This document shows positions 43,428 to 51,722 of a stretch of 64,000 bases of DNA, piece after piece. The position numbers and the translations under genes are program-made. The first letter of the stretch is position 1. Each line of letters starts with the position of its first letter. The stretch covers positions 186,001 through 250,000 of the forward strand of contig JBAYTR010000005.1 in assembly GCA_041675505.1 (NCBI GenBank), read 5' to 3'. The notes below the pieces were generated by a model. It had not been told where the DNA came from. It worked only from the letters and a program-made list of their open reading frames with translations, and did not search any database. The stretch is from JAGPCK01 sp041675505 (lineage in GTDB: Bacteria; Bacteroidota; Bacteroidia; UKL13-3).

Positions 43428-43964
43428 ATGTACTCATTAAAACCTGTTTTGTTTTTCTGTTTATTATTTGCGTTTTCACGTTTCGGATATGCACAGTTGC
43501 ATGTTTTCCCTGTCTGTAAAATTACCCGCCCCGATACGTTATCAGAAGTTAAAACACCCTTTAATTTACGGTGTGTTACTTTTAAAGAAAATCCCTTTCA
43601 GCATTTCTACATACACGGACATAAAGCGAATATCTGGAGCATACAAAAAGTAGTTTATAGGTGCCCGGAAAACATGTTCAAACTAGTTGACTCAACTCAA
43701 GTATATATCGTATACAAATGGCAACTCATAGCGGCAGGAAAAGATTCTTTCACATTTTCGGTGCAATACACAGACAGTGCCCATTCCACTCATGCTGACA
43801 AAAAATACGATATGTTAACCTCGGAAGTGAAGCTTGCCCGACAAGATATAGCAGGAGTAGCCTGTTGGCCGGTGTTGGATAAGAAAACCCGTAAAAAGGT
43901 GCTATGGCCCAATATTATGATCGGGGTTATTTCCTTAGCGATTGTCCTGTTACTAGTTCGCTGA
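43428..43964 (+). CDS. Hypothetical exported membrane-anchored protein
   Basis: 178 residues with an N-terminal signal peptide (about 1-22, ending GYAQ) and a C-terminal hydrophobic helix (about 159-177, IMIGVISLAIVLLLV) preceded by KKTRKKVLWP. The predicted topology is a periplasmic domain tethered at the C-terminus. Family unknown. Its gene converges on the 43967-44494 gene with 2 bp between the stops. Confidence 0.65.
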   Translation: MYSLKPVLFFCLLFAFSRFGYAQLHVFPVCKITRPDTLSEVKTPFNLRCVTFKENPFQHFYIHGHKANIWSIQKVVYRCPENMFKLVDSTQVYIVYKWQLIAAGKDSFTFSVQYTDSAHSTHADKKYDMLTSEVKLARQDIAGVACWPVLDKKTRKKVLWPNIMIGVISLAIVLLLVR

Positions 43965-43966
43965 AT

Positions 43967-44494
43967 TTATTTCACCACCCGCCACTCCACCTGAATGGGG
44001 TTGGGGGCAAGTTTTGCTGCAATGTTCCACAGTATGTCGTGGTGGTAACTGAAACGGTCGCTTTCAACTATATCATCGTAAGTGCTTTGTTGTGCAGATA
44101 TATACTGCACCATGGATGTGTTCTCTGAAAATTCGTCCATAAACTGCGCAATGCCGATGACCTGTCCGTCAAGCACAGCCGCATACCGGGAATGAATGCC
44201 ATCATGGTCGTAGTTCAAGGTAAAGCCGGTGCAGCCCTCATCAGGAAAAAGGGGGAGGATGGAGCTTTGTACGTAGTCATTATCCCACTGCCTTATCTCC
44301 TCCATCTTGGTAAAGAGTTGGTGTTGTAAAGGAAGCATCACCATTTTTTCCGGTGTCACAATCGGAAAACCTCCATCTGTTTCTGTAATTTTTTCAATGG
44401 TAACACGTGCTTCACCTGTTCCCGGTGAGTCGTAGGTTATCACCACCGTGGCTTTCCAGCCTTTTTCACAATTGATGTCATATGCTCTTACCAT
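43967..44494 (-). CDS. Hypothetical protein
   Basis: 175 residues without signal peptide or membrane helix. The middle (about 75-130: RQWDNDYVQSSILPLFPDEG, then SRYAAVLDGQVIGIAQF) faintly resembles a GNAT acyltransferase strand-helix order, but no acetyl-CoA motif is clear. I do not assign a function. Upstream lies a cluster of REP-like palindromes. Confidence 0.55.
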   Translation of the reverse strand: MVRAYDINCEKGWKATVVITYDSPGTGEARVTIEKITETDGGFPIVTPEKMVMLPLQHQLFTKMEEIRQWDNDYVQSSILPLFPDEGCTGFTLNYDHDGIHSRYAAVLDGQVIGIAQFMDEFSENTSMVQYISAQQSTYDDIVESDRFSYHHDILWNIAAKLAPNPIQVEWRVVK

Positions 44495-44585
44495 GTATCA
44501 AAGTAAGGTATTTATAGCGGGGAAAGCAATGGGGCGTTGTAATCCTGAGCGTAGAAAGACTAAGGGTAACAGAAGGGTTAGTTCA

Positions 44586-44600
44586 TGCGTTGCAAACGCA
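44586..44600. repeat. REP-like palindrome, type A
   Basis: TGCGTT-GCA-AACGCA, a perfect 6-bp-arm dyad. It differs from the 45355 copy by a compensated base pair (T-A for C-G at the outer position). Confidence 0.65.
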
Positions 44601-44637
44601 GGTAAAGACTCGTATTCTATTCAATATTTTGAGGACA

Positions 44638-44656
44638 TCCTCGTTACAAACGAGGA
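44638..44656. repeat. REP-like palindrome, type A variant
   Basis: TCCTCGTT-ACA-AACGAGGA, a perfect 8-bp stem. The GTT/AAC core next to the loop is retained while the outer arm is entirely different and fully complementary. Confidence 0.65.
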
Positions 44657-44673
44657 CGAGTTGAGTATGGTTA

Positions 44674-44700
44674 GGTCACGAGTTGCAAACGCGCGCCAGT
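44674..44700. repeat. REP-like element, degenerate type A
   Basis: GGTCACGAGTTGCAAACGCG followed by CGCCAGT. It shares the flank CGCCAGTATG with the copies at 41787 and 45351. The dyad is imperfect here. Confidence 0.6.
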
Positions 44701-44754
44701 ATGTGAAGCATTGTAACTAACTGCTTGCAATTGAATTAAAAATTACAGAAGTTC

Positions 44755-44776
44755 GTTTAAGCGTCCACGCTTAAAC
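44755..44776. repeat. REP-like palindrome, type D, directly before the RAYT gene
   Basis: Arms GTTTAAGCGT and ACGCTTAAAC (10 bp, perfect) around CC. Relative to palindrome B (41838, 45316) the arm differs by a compensated C-G to T-A pair and the loop is the complement (CC for GG). It abuts the transposase ATG at 44777. Confidence 0.75.
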
Positions 44777-45311
44777 ATGTATTTTATGCCTAGATCTGCC
44801 AAGTCAAATGATCTTTTCTTTGTTACTTTAACCATTGTTGGCTGGATAGACATTTTTACCCGAAATGACTACAGGCAGCTGATTATTGATAACCTTAATT
44901 ATTGCCGGAAACACAAAGCACTGCGCGTTTTTCACTATGTCATTATGCCAAATCATATACACTTAATGGTAACGGCTGATGAGAAACCGCTGAGCGATAT
45001 TTTGCGTGATTTTAAAACGTATACATCCAAACAACTTTTTGAAGCCATATGTCAAAATACACAGGAAAGCAGAAGGGACTGGATGACCGAATTATTTAAA
45101 AAAGCAGGTACGGAAAATCCGGTAAACAAAAATTTTCAGGTGTGGCAAAATGGAAATTATCCGGTGTTATTGTATAGTAAAGAAATGACTGAGCAAAAGA
45201 TAAATTACATTTTACAAAACCCGGTAAGAGCAGGTTTTTGTGGCCGAACCGGAACATTATGTATTCAGTAGTGCCTCACCGCATTCTCCGTTGGTTTGTG
45301 ATGAGTTTTAA
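44777..45311 (+). pseudogene. REP-associated tyrosine transposase (RAYT, Y1_Tnp), frameshifted near its end
   Basis: The open frame (44777-45271) encodes 164 residues of an IS200-like HUH nuclease: MPNHIHLM (H-x-H, about residues 56-63) and a tyrosine candidate in the later YSKEM/INYILQNPVRAG helix region. The frame ends in an atypical GFCGRTGTLCIQ tail. Removing one T from the five-T run at 45235-45239 gives GFVAEPEHYVFSSASPHS and a stop at 45309-45311, the usual RAYT ending. So there is a +1 insertion in a homopolymer: a recent mutation, a sequencing error, or slippage. REP-like palindromes flank the gene on both sides. Confidence 0.8.
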
Positions 45312-45315
45312 ATGC

Positions 45316-45335
45316 TTCAAGCGTGGACGCTTGAA
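45316..45335. repeat. REP-like palindrome, type B
   Basis: Arms TTCAAGCGT and ACGCTTGAA around GG. It is preceded by the same GGTTTGTGATGAGTTTTAAA linker seen at 41817, which here is also the end of the repaired transposase frame. Confidence 0.7.
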
Positions 45336-45354
45336 AGAACTGGTGCATAGGTCA

Positions 45355-45369
45355 CGCGTTGCAAACGCG
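45355..45369. repeat. REP-like palindrome, type A
   Basis: CGCGTT-GCA-AACGCG in the shared context GGTCACGCGTTGCAAACGCG and followed by CCCCAGTATGGG. The order B then A here is the reverse of A then B at 41787. Confidence 0.7.
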
Positions 45370-45402
45370 CCCCAGTATGGGTACACTACCGAGTTCCTGC
45401 AT

Positions 45403-45906
45403 CTAATTTTCTCTTTCTCCAATTTTTAATTCTATGAGCTTTAGAATTCGATCCTGAAATTTCTCTATTTGAGCTCTGTTTTTAAAATATCCAAAATCTT
45501 TATTGATATCTTTTTGATACATTTTAAATTCATTAATGGCAGTCAATGAGTCAATGTGAGAAGCAATTCCAACAAAAGCTAGTGTTGTGTAGTTACTATC
45601 TTCATTCTCTCGTATCCAGGTATAGACGTTTTCTTTAGTATCATCGTAATAAAAAATAAAATTATACCAATATCCGTTTTGTCCGGAGGTTGGATAACCT
45701 GCATTGGGAGGTTCTAATTCAGGATGCTCCTTTTTAATTTCATTAATTACTCTTACCAAATCATCTTGATTTATTTTAAGACTCCATGTTTCTGCATTTG
45801 GATAACTTCCACTAAATCGAGATTTAGGTACTTTCCAGAGAAAACCTATCCACATAATACAAAAGACACAAATAGTTACCCCTGAAATAATCAATACTTT
45901 TTTCAT
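45403..45906 (-). CDS. Hypothetical membrane-anchored or secreted protein
   Basis: 167 residues with one N-terminal hydrophobic helix (about 4-22) after MKKV. The rest is soluble and AT-rich in sequence, with a WYNFIFYYDDTKENVYTWIR segment. No family recognised. First of three consecutive AT-rich minus-strand genes between the RAYT cluster and the formate dehydrogenase operon. Confidence 0.6.
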   Translation of the reverse strand: MKKVLIISGVTICVFCIMWIGFLWKVPKSRFSGSYPNAETWSLKINQDDLVRVINEIKKEHPELEPPNAGYPTSGQNGYWYNFIFYYDDTKENVYTWIRENEDSNYTTLAFVGIASHIDSLTAINEFKMYQKDINKDFGYFKNRAQIEKFQDRILKLIELKIGEREN

Positions 45907-45964
45907 AGTTTATTGCTTTAATTTAAAGCCTACGCTCTCCCAAATTCCCAACTCAGGAGATGAG

Positions 45965-46324
45965 TTAATGTTTGTTAAATGTCGGATATCCTTTTTTCCA
46001 TTTTCTTTCTGTTGAAGTCCACATTAAATATGGACCGTCAAAGCCGTCTAAATAAATTAGTTCAAAGTTCTCGTCATCTAATTTTCTGTATTCCGGTTGC
46101 AGAAAATCAACTTTATCTCTGAATCCAAACTTTCGCAATGTTTCCCAATCGTTGTTGTCTGGTAAGCCATTTTGTTTTTGATAGTTTTCAATCTTTTCTA
46201 TAATCTGTTCTCCAAGTTTTATGTCCGAACTTCTGTTAATCGTTAACGGTAAATTCCACCAAAGAAAATATGCTCCAATGATTAGTACAAAAAAAATAGA
46301 TATGCTAAGAATTGTCTTTTTCAT
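45965..46324 (-). CDS. Hypothetical small membrane-anchored protein
   Basis: 119 residues with an N-terminal helix (about 4-24) and a periplasmic domain containing NNDWETLRKFGFRDKVDFLQ and YLDGFDGPYLMWTS. The C-terminal pattern is reminiscent of small exported proteins that occur in groups beside repeat elements, but I cannot name the family. Confidence 0.6.
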   Translation of the reverse strand: MKKTILSISIFFVLIIGAYFLWWNLPLTINRSSDIKLGEQIIEKIENYQKQNGLPDNNDWETLRKFGFRDKVDFLQPEYRKLDDENFELIYLDGFDGPYLMWTSTERKWKKGYPTFNKH

Positions 46325-46396
46325 TCTTGCGCTCCAAGTAATAAGCTCATGATAGCGAATGAATATATTTAGTTATAGTCTTAGGATAGTAAGAGG

Positions 46397-47119
46397 TCAG
46401 CTTCTGTTTTTCATTAATTCTTGAATGTGGTTTCTGCATATTTTTCGAAAATCTTTAGCTAAAGGAATGATAATAGCATAACCTTCTATAGTTTTATCAT
46501 TAAACTCTTTAAAAAATCCTTTTTGCTTATCGTATAGGCTTTGAATATTTTCTGCTGAACTGCCATTTACGGCTTGTTGTATTTGAAAATTATTAAAAAT
46601 AATTTGAATGATGTACTTTTGAGGTAAGGAAGCTATGTGTTTTATTGTGGCGATTCTAAGTTCATTTAGGGCTTTCAGGAGATTCTCATTTTCAACAAAT
46701 AATAGTAATTTAGCTTCAGAGTTCGAACATCGCATTTCTGCATCGCTTATTTTTTTTCTATACAAATCCAATTCAGACTCTTTCTTTGTATCTGCACTGC
46801 CTAATCCGGTATCCATTAATTTATTAAGCCAATCAAAGTATGTTTCATTAAATGAAATTATTGAGTTTATTTCCTCTGTAATAAAACTCCCTTTCAAACC
46901 CGCTAAAATTTGAAGATTAGATTTTATTTTTTCTGTTTCAATGGTAAACGAATGTTTAACGGATTCTACTAACGATGTTATTTCTTCAATATCTTCCTTT
47001 GTAGCAATGTTTTTGCCTTTTTCTGAAAAATAACTTGGGAGTAAGTTTTTTGCTGTTAAATAAATAACACCGAGTCCTATCAAAATAAATAGATCGAAAA
47101 TTAATCCAAAATCATTCAT
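46397..47119 (-). CDS. Hypothetical membrane protein with coiled-coil cytosolic domain
   Basis: 240 residues: one N-terminal helix (about 5-25, LIFDLFILIGLGVIYLTAKN), then a long helical region (TKEDIEEITSLVESVKHSF and onward). The helix followed by ATKEDIEEITS is a pattern I associate with predicted membrane-tethered proteins near mobile elements; no domain name can be given. AT-rich. Confidence 0.6.
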   Translation of the reverse strand: MNDFGLIFDLFILIGLGVIYLTAKNLLPSYFSEKGKNIATKEDIEEITSLVESVKHSFTIETEKIKSNLQILAGLKGSFITEEINSIISFNETYFDWLNKLMDTGLGSADTKKESELDLYRKKISDAEMRCSNSEAKLLLFVENENLLKALNELRIATIKHIASLPQKYIIQIIFNNFQIQQAVNGSSAENIQSLYDKQKGFFKEFNDKTIEGYAIIIPLAKDFRKICRNHIQELMKNRS

Positions 47120-47153
47120 TGAAATTTAATTATGTTTATTACTTACCCTTTGC

Positions 47154-47178
47154 TCTCCTGAGTTTGCAACTCAGGAGA
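47154..47178. repeat. Perfect hairpin at the 3' end of the formate dehydrogenase operon
   Basis: Arms TCTCCTGAGTT and AACTCAGGAGA (11 bp) around TGC, overlapping the final codons of the molybdopterin subunit gene (stop at 47171-47173). The core GTTTGCAAC is that of the type A REP palindromes. A degraded copy (AACTCAGGAGA arm only) lies at about 45936-45960. It could act as a terminator or transcript-end hairpin. Confidence 0.6.
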
Positions 47179-49993
47179 CCTTCTCCACTTTATATTTCCC
47201 TTTACTCTTTCTGATATTGACCGCAACCACTTTGTACTCGGGGCAAAGGGCATCGCTATCGGCTACGCTGCTGGTAATGTCGTTCATTTTTATATCAGGG
47301 AAGTGGAAGGTAGAAGAGACCACACCCGATTTTACCTCATCGGTAATACGGGCCTTTACATCAATTTTACCACGGGCACTTTCAATACATACCATGTCGC
47401 CATCCTGGATAAAATGTTTCTCCGCATCAGCCGGGTTAATGAGCAACACGTCTTCTTTTAAAATTTGTTCGTTGCGGGTTCTGCGGGTCATGGTTCCGGC
47501 ATTGTAATGCTCCAGCTCGCGGTTGGTGGTAAGTATGTACGGGAACTCTTTGGCATTGGTTACCAACTCCTGCGACTCGCGCCAATCGGCACTCATAAAC
47601 TTGCCCTTGCCGCGTTTAAAGGTATCAATGTGCAATATTTCCGTATCCGAACCATCAGGCGCTACCGGCCATTGTTTGCCGTTTTCGCCCAACTCATTCC
47701 ATTTTACACCGGCAAAGAAGGGTACTATCTGGGAAATTTCATTCAGCAAGTATTCCGGGTTGTAATCGGGTTCTTTGGCGCCCATGCGGTTCATAATGTC
47801 AATCACAATTTGTCCGTCAGGCTTGGTGCCTTCTATGGGTTCAACCACGGCTTGTACACGTTGTATTCTGCGCTCACCGTTGGTAAACGTACCGCTCTTT
47901 TCCAAAAACGATGAAGCAGGTAAAACTACGTGCGCCATCTTAGCGGTTTCTGTCATAAAAATTTCCTGCACCACCAGCAAATCCAGTTTACTTAATGCTG
48001 CTTTTACGTGGTTGGTATTGGGGTCGGTTTGCACATTGTCTTCACCCATTAACCAAAGCGCTTTCAGTTTATTGTCAATGGCTGCATCATACATCTGCGG
48101 TATTTTATACCCGATGTGCATGGGCAACTTCACGTTGTAAAACGCTTCATATTTCTGGTGATACTCGGGCAAGGTGAGATCATAGTAACCTGCGCCCTGG
48201 TGCGGCTGGCAACCCATGTCGGCTGCACCTTGCACGTTGTTTTGTCCGCGTAAGGGATTCACGCCCACACCGCGCCTGCCTATGTTACCGGTAATCATGG
48301 CCAGGTCGGCAATTTGCATTACCGTATAGGTGCCCAGTGAGTGTTCGGTTACGCCTAATCCGTGGAAGCTCATGGCATTTTTGGCCGAGGCATAAATTAT
48401 TGCTGCTTTTTTAACCAGTGCTCTGTCCACTCCGGTTACGCGTTCCATCTCATCAATATTGAGCTGCATAATGTGTGCTCTGAACTCTTCGTAACCTTCC
48501 GTGCGCGATTCAATAAATGCTTTGTCTTCGAGCCCTTCTGTAATGATGTAATACAACATCATGTTGAGCAGGGCAACGTTGGTACCGGGGCGCAATTGCA
48601 AATGCACGGTAGCGTATCTCGCCATCTCTGTTCTGCGCGGGTCAATCACAATGCTGGGTTTGTCTTTCATGGCAAACTGCTTGAGTTTGGCTCCTGTTAC
48701 GGGATGCCCGTCAGTGGGGTTGGCACCTATCACCATGATGCAATCGGTGTATTTCAAATCTACAACAGAGTTGGTGGCGGCACCTGTTCCAAAGGTACGT
48801 TGCATGCCCAATGCTGTGGGCGAGTGGCACACGCGGGCACAACTGTCAATGTTATTGGTACCAATAACGGTGCGAATGAATTTTTGCATCAGGTAATTTT
48901 CTTCGTTGGTACAACGTGCCGAAGAAATACCGGCTATATAATCAGGGCCGAAATCAGTTTTGATTCGGGTAAGTTCTTTGGCCAGGTAATCATATGCTTC
49001 GTCCCATGTAGCTGGCACAAGTTCTCCGTTCTTGCGGATAAGGGGAGTACGCAGGCGGTCGGGGTGGTTGTAGAACGAAAACGCATAACGTCCTTTTAAA
49101 CAGGTGTGGCCCGAGTTTACTTCAGCATCATAAGGTGCCTGTATGGATTTTACTTTACCGCCCGAGGTGGCTACTTCTAAGTTACAACCCACACCGCAGT
49201 AAGTACAAATGGTGCGTGTTTTTTGCACATTGGCAATGGATTTGGATTCAAACACATCACTGATGGCCGAAGTAGGGCAGGCCTGAGCGCAGGCTCCGCA
49301 GCTTACGCAGTCGCTTTCATTAAATGTGACTTCAGAACTTTTTACAATATGACTTTCAAAACCTCTGCCGGCCATGCTCAGTACAAATTGTCCCTGCACC
49401 TCATCACAGGCACGCACACAACGAAAACAGTTGATGCACTTGCTAAAGTCGGAGGTCATGTAAGGGTGACTGAGGTCTTTTTTGCGGTCGAGGTGATTTT
49501 TACCTTCAGGATAACGCACATCACGTATGCCCACTTTGGCAGCTACCGTTTGTAGTTCGCAATTGTTGTTTACTTCACAGGTAAGGCAATCCAGCGGATG
49601 GTCGGTAAGCACTAGTTCAATAATGTTTCTGCGCAGTTTTTGAACCCTGTCGCTGCTGGGGTAGATATATGAATTGGCCATTACGGGAGTGTGGCAACTG
49701 GCCTGTGCTTTTGCCGGACCGTTTTCTGCCAGGGCTACATCTACACTACACACACGGCAGGAACCGAACGGATCAAGATTAGGAGCATCGCACAGCGTGG
49801 GCACCAAATCATGTCCCATATTTCTACGTACAAAAGAGAGAATGGTTTCCCCATCGCGTATTTCGTAGGCTTTGCCATCAATATACGCCACCTTCACATC
49901 AGTATTCTTGCCTGATAGTGCACCGTTCATCGCTGCTGAATCATTAGCGGGTGTTTTTTTGGCGGTAGGGTCTTTTTCTTTTACGTGTGTCAT
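47171..49993 (-). CDS. fdhF: NAD-linked formate dehydrogenase, molybdopterin-containing catalytic subunit
   Basis: 940 residues. N-terminal [2Fe-2S] domain (Cys in PTLCDAPNLDPFGSCRVC), NuoG-like HPLDCLTCEVNNNC, two [4Fe-4S] ferredoxin motifs (CINCFRCVRAC, CVSCGACAQACP), then the molybdopterin domain with its own [4Fe-4S] (CTYCGVGC) and active-site C389 in RVCHSPTALG, so it is a cysteine and not a selenocysteine enzyme. C-terminal TTNRELEHYNAGTMTRRTR is the dinucleotide-binding signature. Together with the upstream NuoE/F-like protein it oxidises formate to CO2 with NAD+ in the cytosol. Last gene of the fdhD-DUF7009-NuoEF-fdhF operon. Confidence 0.95.
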   Translation of the reverse strand: MTHVKEKDPTAKKTPANDSAAMNGALSGKNTDVKVAYIDGKAYEIRDGETILSFVRRNMGHDLVPTLCDAPNLDPFGSCRVCSVDVALAENGPAKAQASCHTPVMANSYIYPSSDRVQKLRRNIIELVLTDHPLDCLTCEVNNNCELQTVAAKVGIRDVRYPEGKNHLDRKKDLSHPYMTSDFSKCINCFRCVRACDEVQGQFVLSMAGRGFESHIVKSSEVTFNESDCVSCGACAQACPTSAISDVFESKSIANVQKTRTICTYCGVGCNLEVATSGGKVKSIQAPYDAEVNSGHTCLKGRYAFSFYNHPDRLRTPLIRKNGELVPATWDEAYDYLAKELTRIKTDFGPDYIAGISSARCTNEENYLMQKFIRTVIGTNNIDSCARVCHSPTALGMQRTFGTGAATNSVVDLKYTDCIMVIGANPTDGHPVTGAKLKQFAMKDKPSIVIDPRRTEMARYATVHLQLRPGTNVALLNMMLYYIITEGLEDKAFIESRTEGYEEFRAHIMQLNIDEMERVTGVDRALVKKAAIIYASAKNAMSFHGLGVTEHSLGTYTVMQIADLAMITGNIGRRGVGVNPLRGQNNVQGAADMGCQPHQGAGYYDLTLPEYHQKYEAFYNVKLPMHIGYKIPQMYDAAIDNKLKALWLMGEDNVQTDPNTNHVKAALSKLDLLVVQEIFMTETAKMAHVVLPASSFLEKSGTFTNGERRIQRVQAVVEPIEGTKPDGQIVIDIMNRMGAKEPDYNPEYLLNEISQIVPFFAGVKWNELGENGKQWPVAPDGSDTEILHIDTFKRGKGKFMSADWRESQELVTNAKEFPYILTTNRELEHYNAGTMTRRTRNEQILKEDVLLINPADAEKHFIQDGDMVCIESARGKIDVKARITDEVKSGVVSSTFHFPDIKMNDITSSVADSDALCPEYKVVAVNIRKSKGKYKVEKVS

Positions 49994-50008
49994 ATTCGAA
50001 TTTTATTT

Positions 50009-50055
50009 GCCACTGATTAACGCTGAAAATAATTTTAATCAGTGTAATCTGTGGC
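50009..50055. repeat. Imperfect inverted repeat between the two formate dehydrogenase genes
   Basis: CCACTGATTA at 50010 and TAATCAGTG followed by CTGTGG around 50036-50054 make an imperfect stem within the 70-bp intergenic gap. Its CACTGATT/CTGTGG words resemble a short dispersed repeat known in many bacterial genomes. It may be an mRNA processing or stability hairpin. Confidence 0.4.
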
Positions 50056-50063
50056 ATTCTCTT

Positions 50064-51716
50064 TCAACTCTCAAAATAAGGTTTCAATTCCTGTTCAAAA
50101 TACTTCATGGCGTTTTTCACCGGCAGGGGAACTCCGCCTCCCAACGCGCAAAGCGAGCCTATCTCCATGGTCTCAATCAAATCAGTAAGTAAGGTTTTAT
50201 CCATTTTGTAATCGCTGGTACGGGCCTTGTGAATCATTTCAGCACCCCGTGTTGAACCCAGGCGGCAGGGGAAACATTTGCCGCAACTTTCGTGTGCTGT
50301 AAATTCAAATAAATGTTCGAGGTAATCTATTACAGGATAATTTTCAGGCAAACAAACCACCGAGGCATGCCCCAGCAAAAATCCGTTTTGGTTAAAACTT
50401 TCGAAGTCGAGTGTGAGGTCGTTGATGCGGTCAACCGGAACTAGACCTCCTAATGGACCGCCAATGTGCAGTGCTTTTACTTTTGATTTAAAACCTTGTC
50501 CCAGTTCATTTACCACCACCGACATAGGCGTGCCCATATCGGCTTCATAAATACCCGGGCGGTTGAAGAAACCATCCAGTGAAATCAGTTTTGTGCCGGT
50601 AGATTTACCTCTGCCAATGGCGGCAAACTTAGCTCCGCCTTCGCGCATTATCCAGGGCACACAGGCCAGTGTTTCTACATTGTTCACTACAGTAGGCTTG
50701 TTAAACAAACCTTGTTGCGCAGGGTAGGGTGGCCGCACCCGCACTTCGGGACGTTGCCCTTCAATGGAAGAAAGTAAAGCCGTTTCTTCACCACAGATAT
50801 ATGCTCCCTGTGCTCTGATGACCTTGAAATGAAAAGAGAAATTACTGTTCAGGATATTTTCACCCAACAGGTTAGCAGCATGTAGCTTTTTGATTTCTTC
50901 TTCTACTATTTCTATACTCTCGGGATACTCTCCGCGAATGTAGAGCACTCCCCATTGTGCACCTATGATGTAACCTGTAATCATCATGCCCAGCAACACA
51001 CTGTGCGGACGTTGTTCTAAAAGGTATCTATCGCTGTAAGCACCCGGGTCGCCTTCATCGGCATTGCATACTACAAACTTTCTGTTACCCGGAGTATTCT
51101 TACAACTTTCCAGTTTAAATGACATGGGAAAACCTGCACCACCACGACCGCGTACTCCTGATATTTTCAGTTCGCCCAAAAGTTCATCGGGTGATTTTTT
51201 GAGTGCCTGTTCCCATATTTTGTAAAATTCAGCAATACCCGGAAATGTTTCAGTAAGCACGGGGTTACCTATGGCACCTACGTGGTAGTGGTCAACCGGT
51301 TTTTTCTTTTCTGATTTTATTTCACTTATGGCATCTATGGCTGTGCCGGAGTAGTTTTTTCCGTTGTAATGAAAAGAGCTGTTCTCATGGCAGCGGCCCA
51401 AGCAACACATGTGGCCTATTTCTTCGGCCTTAAAATGTTGGCCCAGTTTTTCGGTTACTGCATCTTGTGTACCTGCTGTAAGGCAAGAACTGCCGTTGCA
51501 TACATATACTTTTTTGCCGAGGTTTTCTTCGCGGGTAAAATCATAGAACGATGCGCTTCCGTAAACATTGGCTTTACCAACCAAAAATTCATCGGCCAGT
51601 TTTTCCATTTCTTCTACGGAGGGTGTGCCGGTTGATTTAGCTAAACGGCCTATTTGTTCAAACAGGTTGTTTTCAAGTCCTTTTTTACCGCTCAGGTCGC
51701 TGATGTTTTTTGACAT
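50064..51716 (-). CDS. Formate dehydrogenase NADH-binding subunit (NuoE/NuoF-like fusion)
   Basis: 550 residues fusing a thioredoxin-like [2Fe-2S] domain (about 1-135: CNGSSCLTAG and CCLGRCHE) to a NuoF-like flavoprotein. The NuoF part has GVRGRGGAGFPMSFKLE (NADH site), CNADEGDPGAYSDR (FMN), YICGEETALL and the [4Fe-4S] motif ESCGKCFPCRLG. It passes electrons from the catalytic subunit to NAD+. It starts 6 bp after the DUF7009 gene stop. Confidence 0.93.
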   Translation of the reverse strand: MSKNISDLSGKKGLENNLFEQIGRLAKSTGTPSVEEMEKLADEFLVGKANVYGSASFYDFTREENLGKKVYVCNGSSCLTAGTQDAVTEKLGQHFKAEEIGHMCCLGRCHENSSFHYNGKNYSGTAIDAISEIKSEKKKPVDHYHVGAIGNPVLTETFPGIAEFYKIWEQALKKSPDELLGELKISGVRGRGGAGFPMSFKLESCKNTPGNRKFVVCNADEGDPGAYSDRYLLEQRPHSVLLGMMITGYIIGAQWGVLYIRGEYPESIEIVEEEIKKLHAANLLGENILNSNFSFHFKVIRAQGAYICGEETALLSSIEGQRPEVRVRPPYPAQQGLFNKPTVVNNVETLACVPWIMREGGAKFAAIGRGKSTGTKLISLDGFFNRPGIYEADMGTPMSVVVNELGQGFKSKVKALHIGGPLGGLVPVDRINDLTLDFESFNQNGFLLGHASVVCLPENYPVIDYLEHLFEFTAHESCGKCFPCRLGSTRGAEMIHKARTSDYKMDKTLLTDLIETMEIGSLCALGGGVPLPVKNAMKYFEQELKPYFES

Positions 51717-51722
51717 GGGTGT

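Noticed and set aside
48827..48829. Selenocysteine codon in formate dehydrogenase
   Set aside because: The active-site codon is TGC (cysteine) and there is no in-frame TGA.
48362..49099. A 245-residue open frame antisense to the formate dehydrogenase catalytic gene
   Set aside because: It lies wholly opposite a clear gene, is Cys/His/Gly-rich in a way typical of antisense frames and has no domain or start signal.
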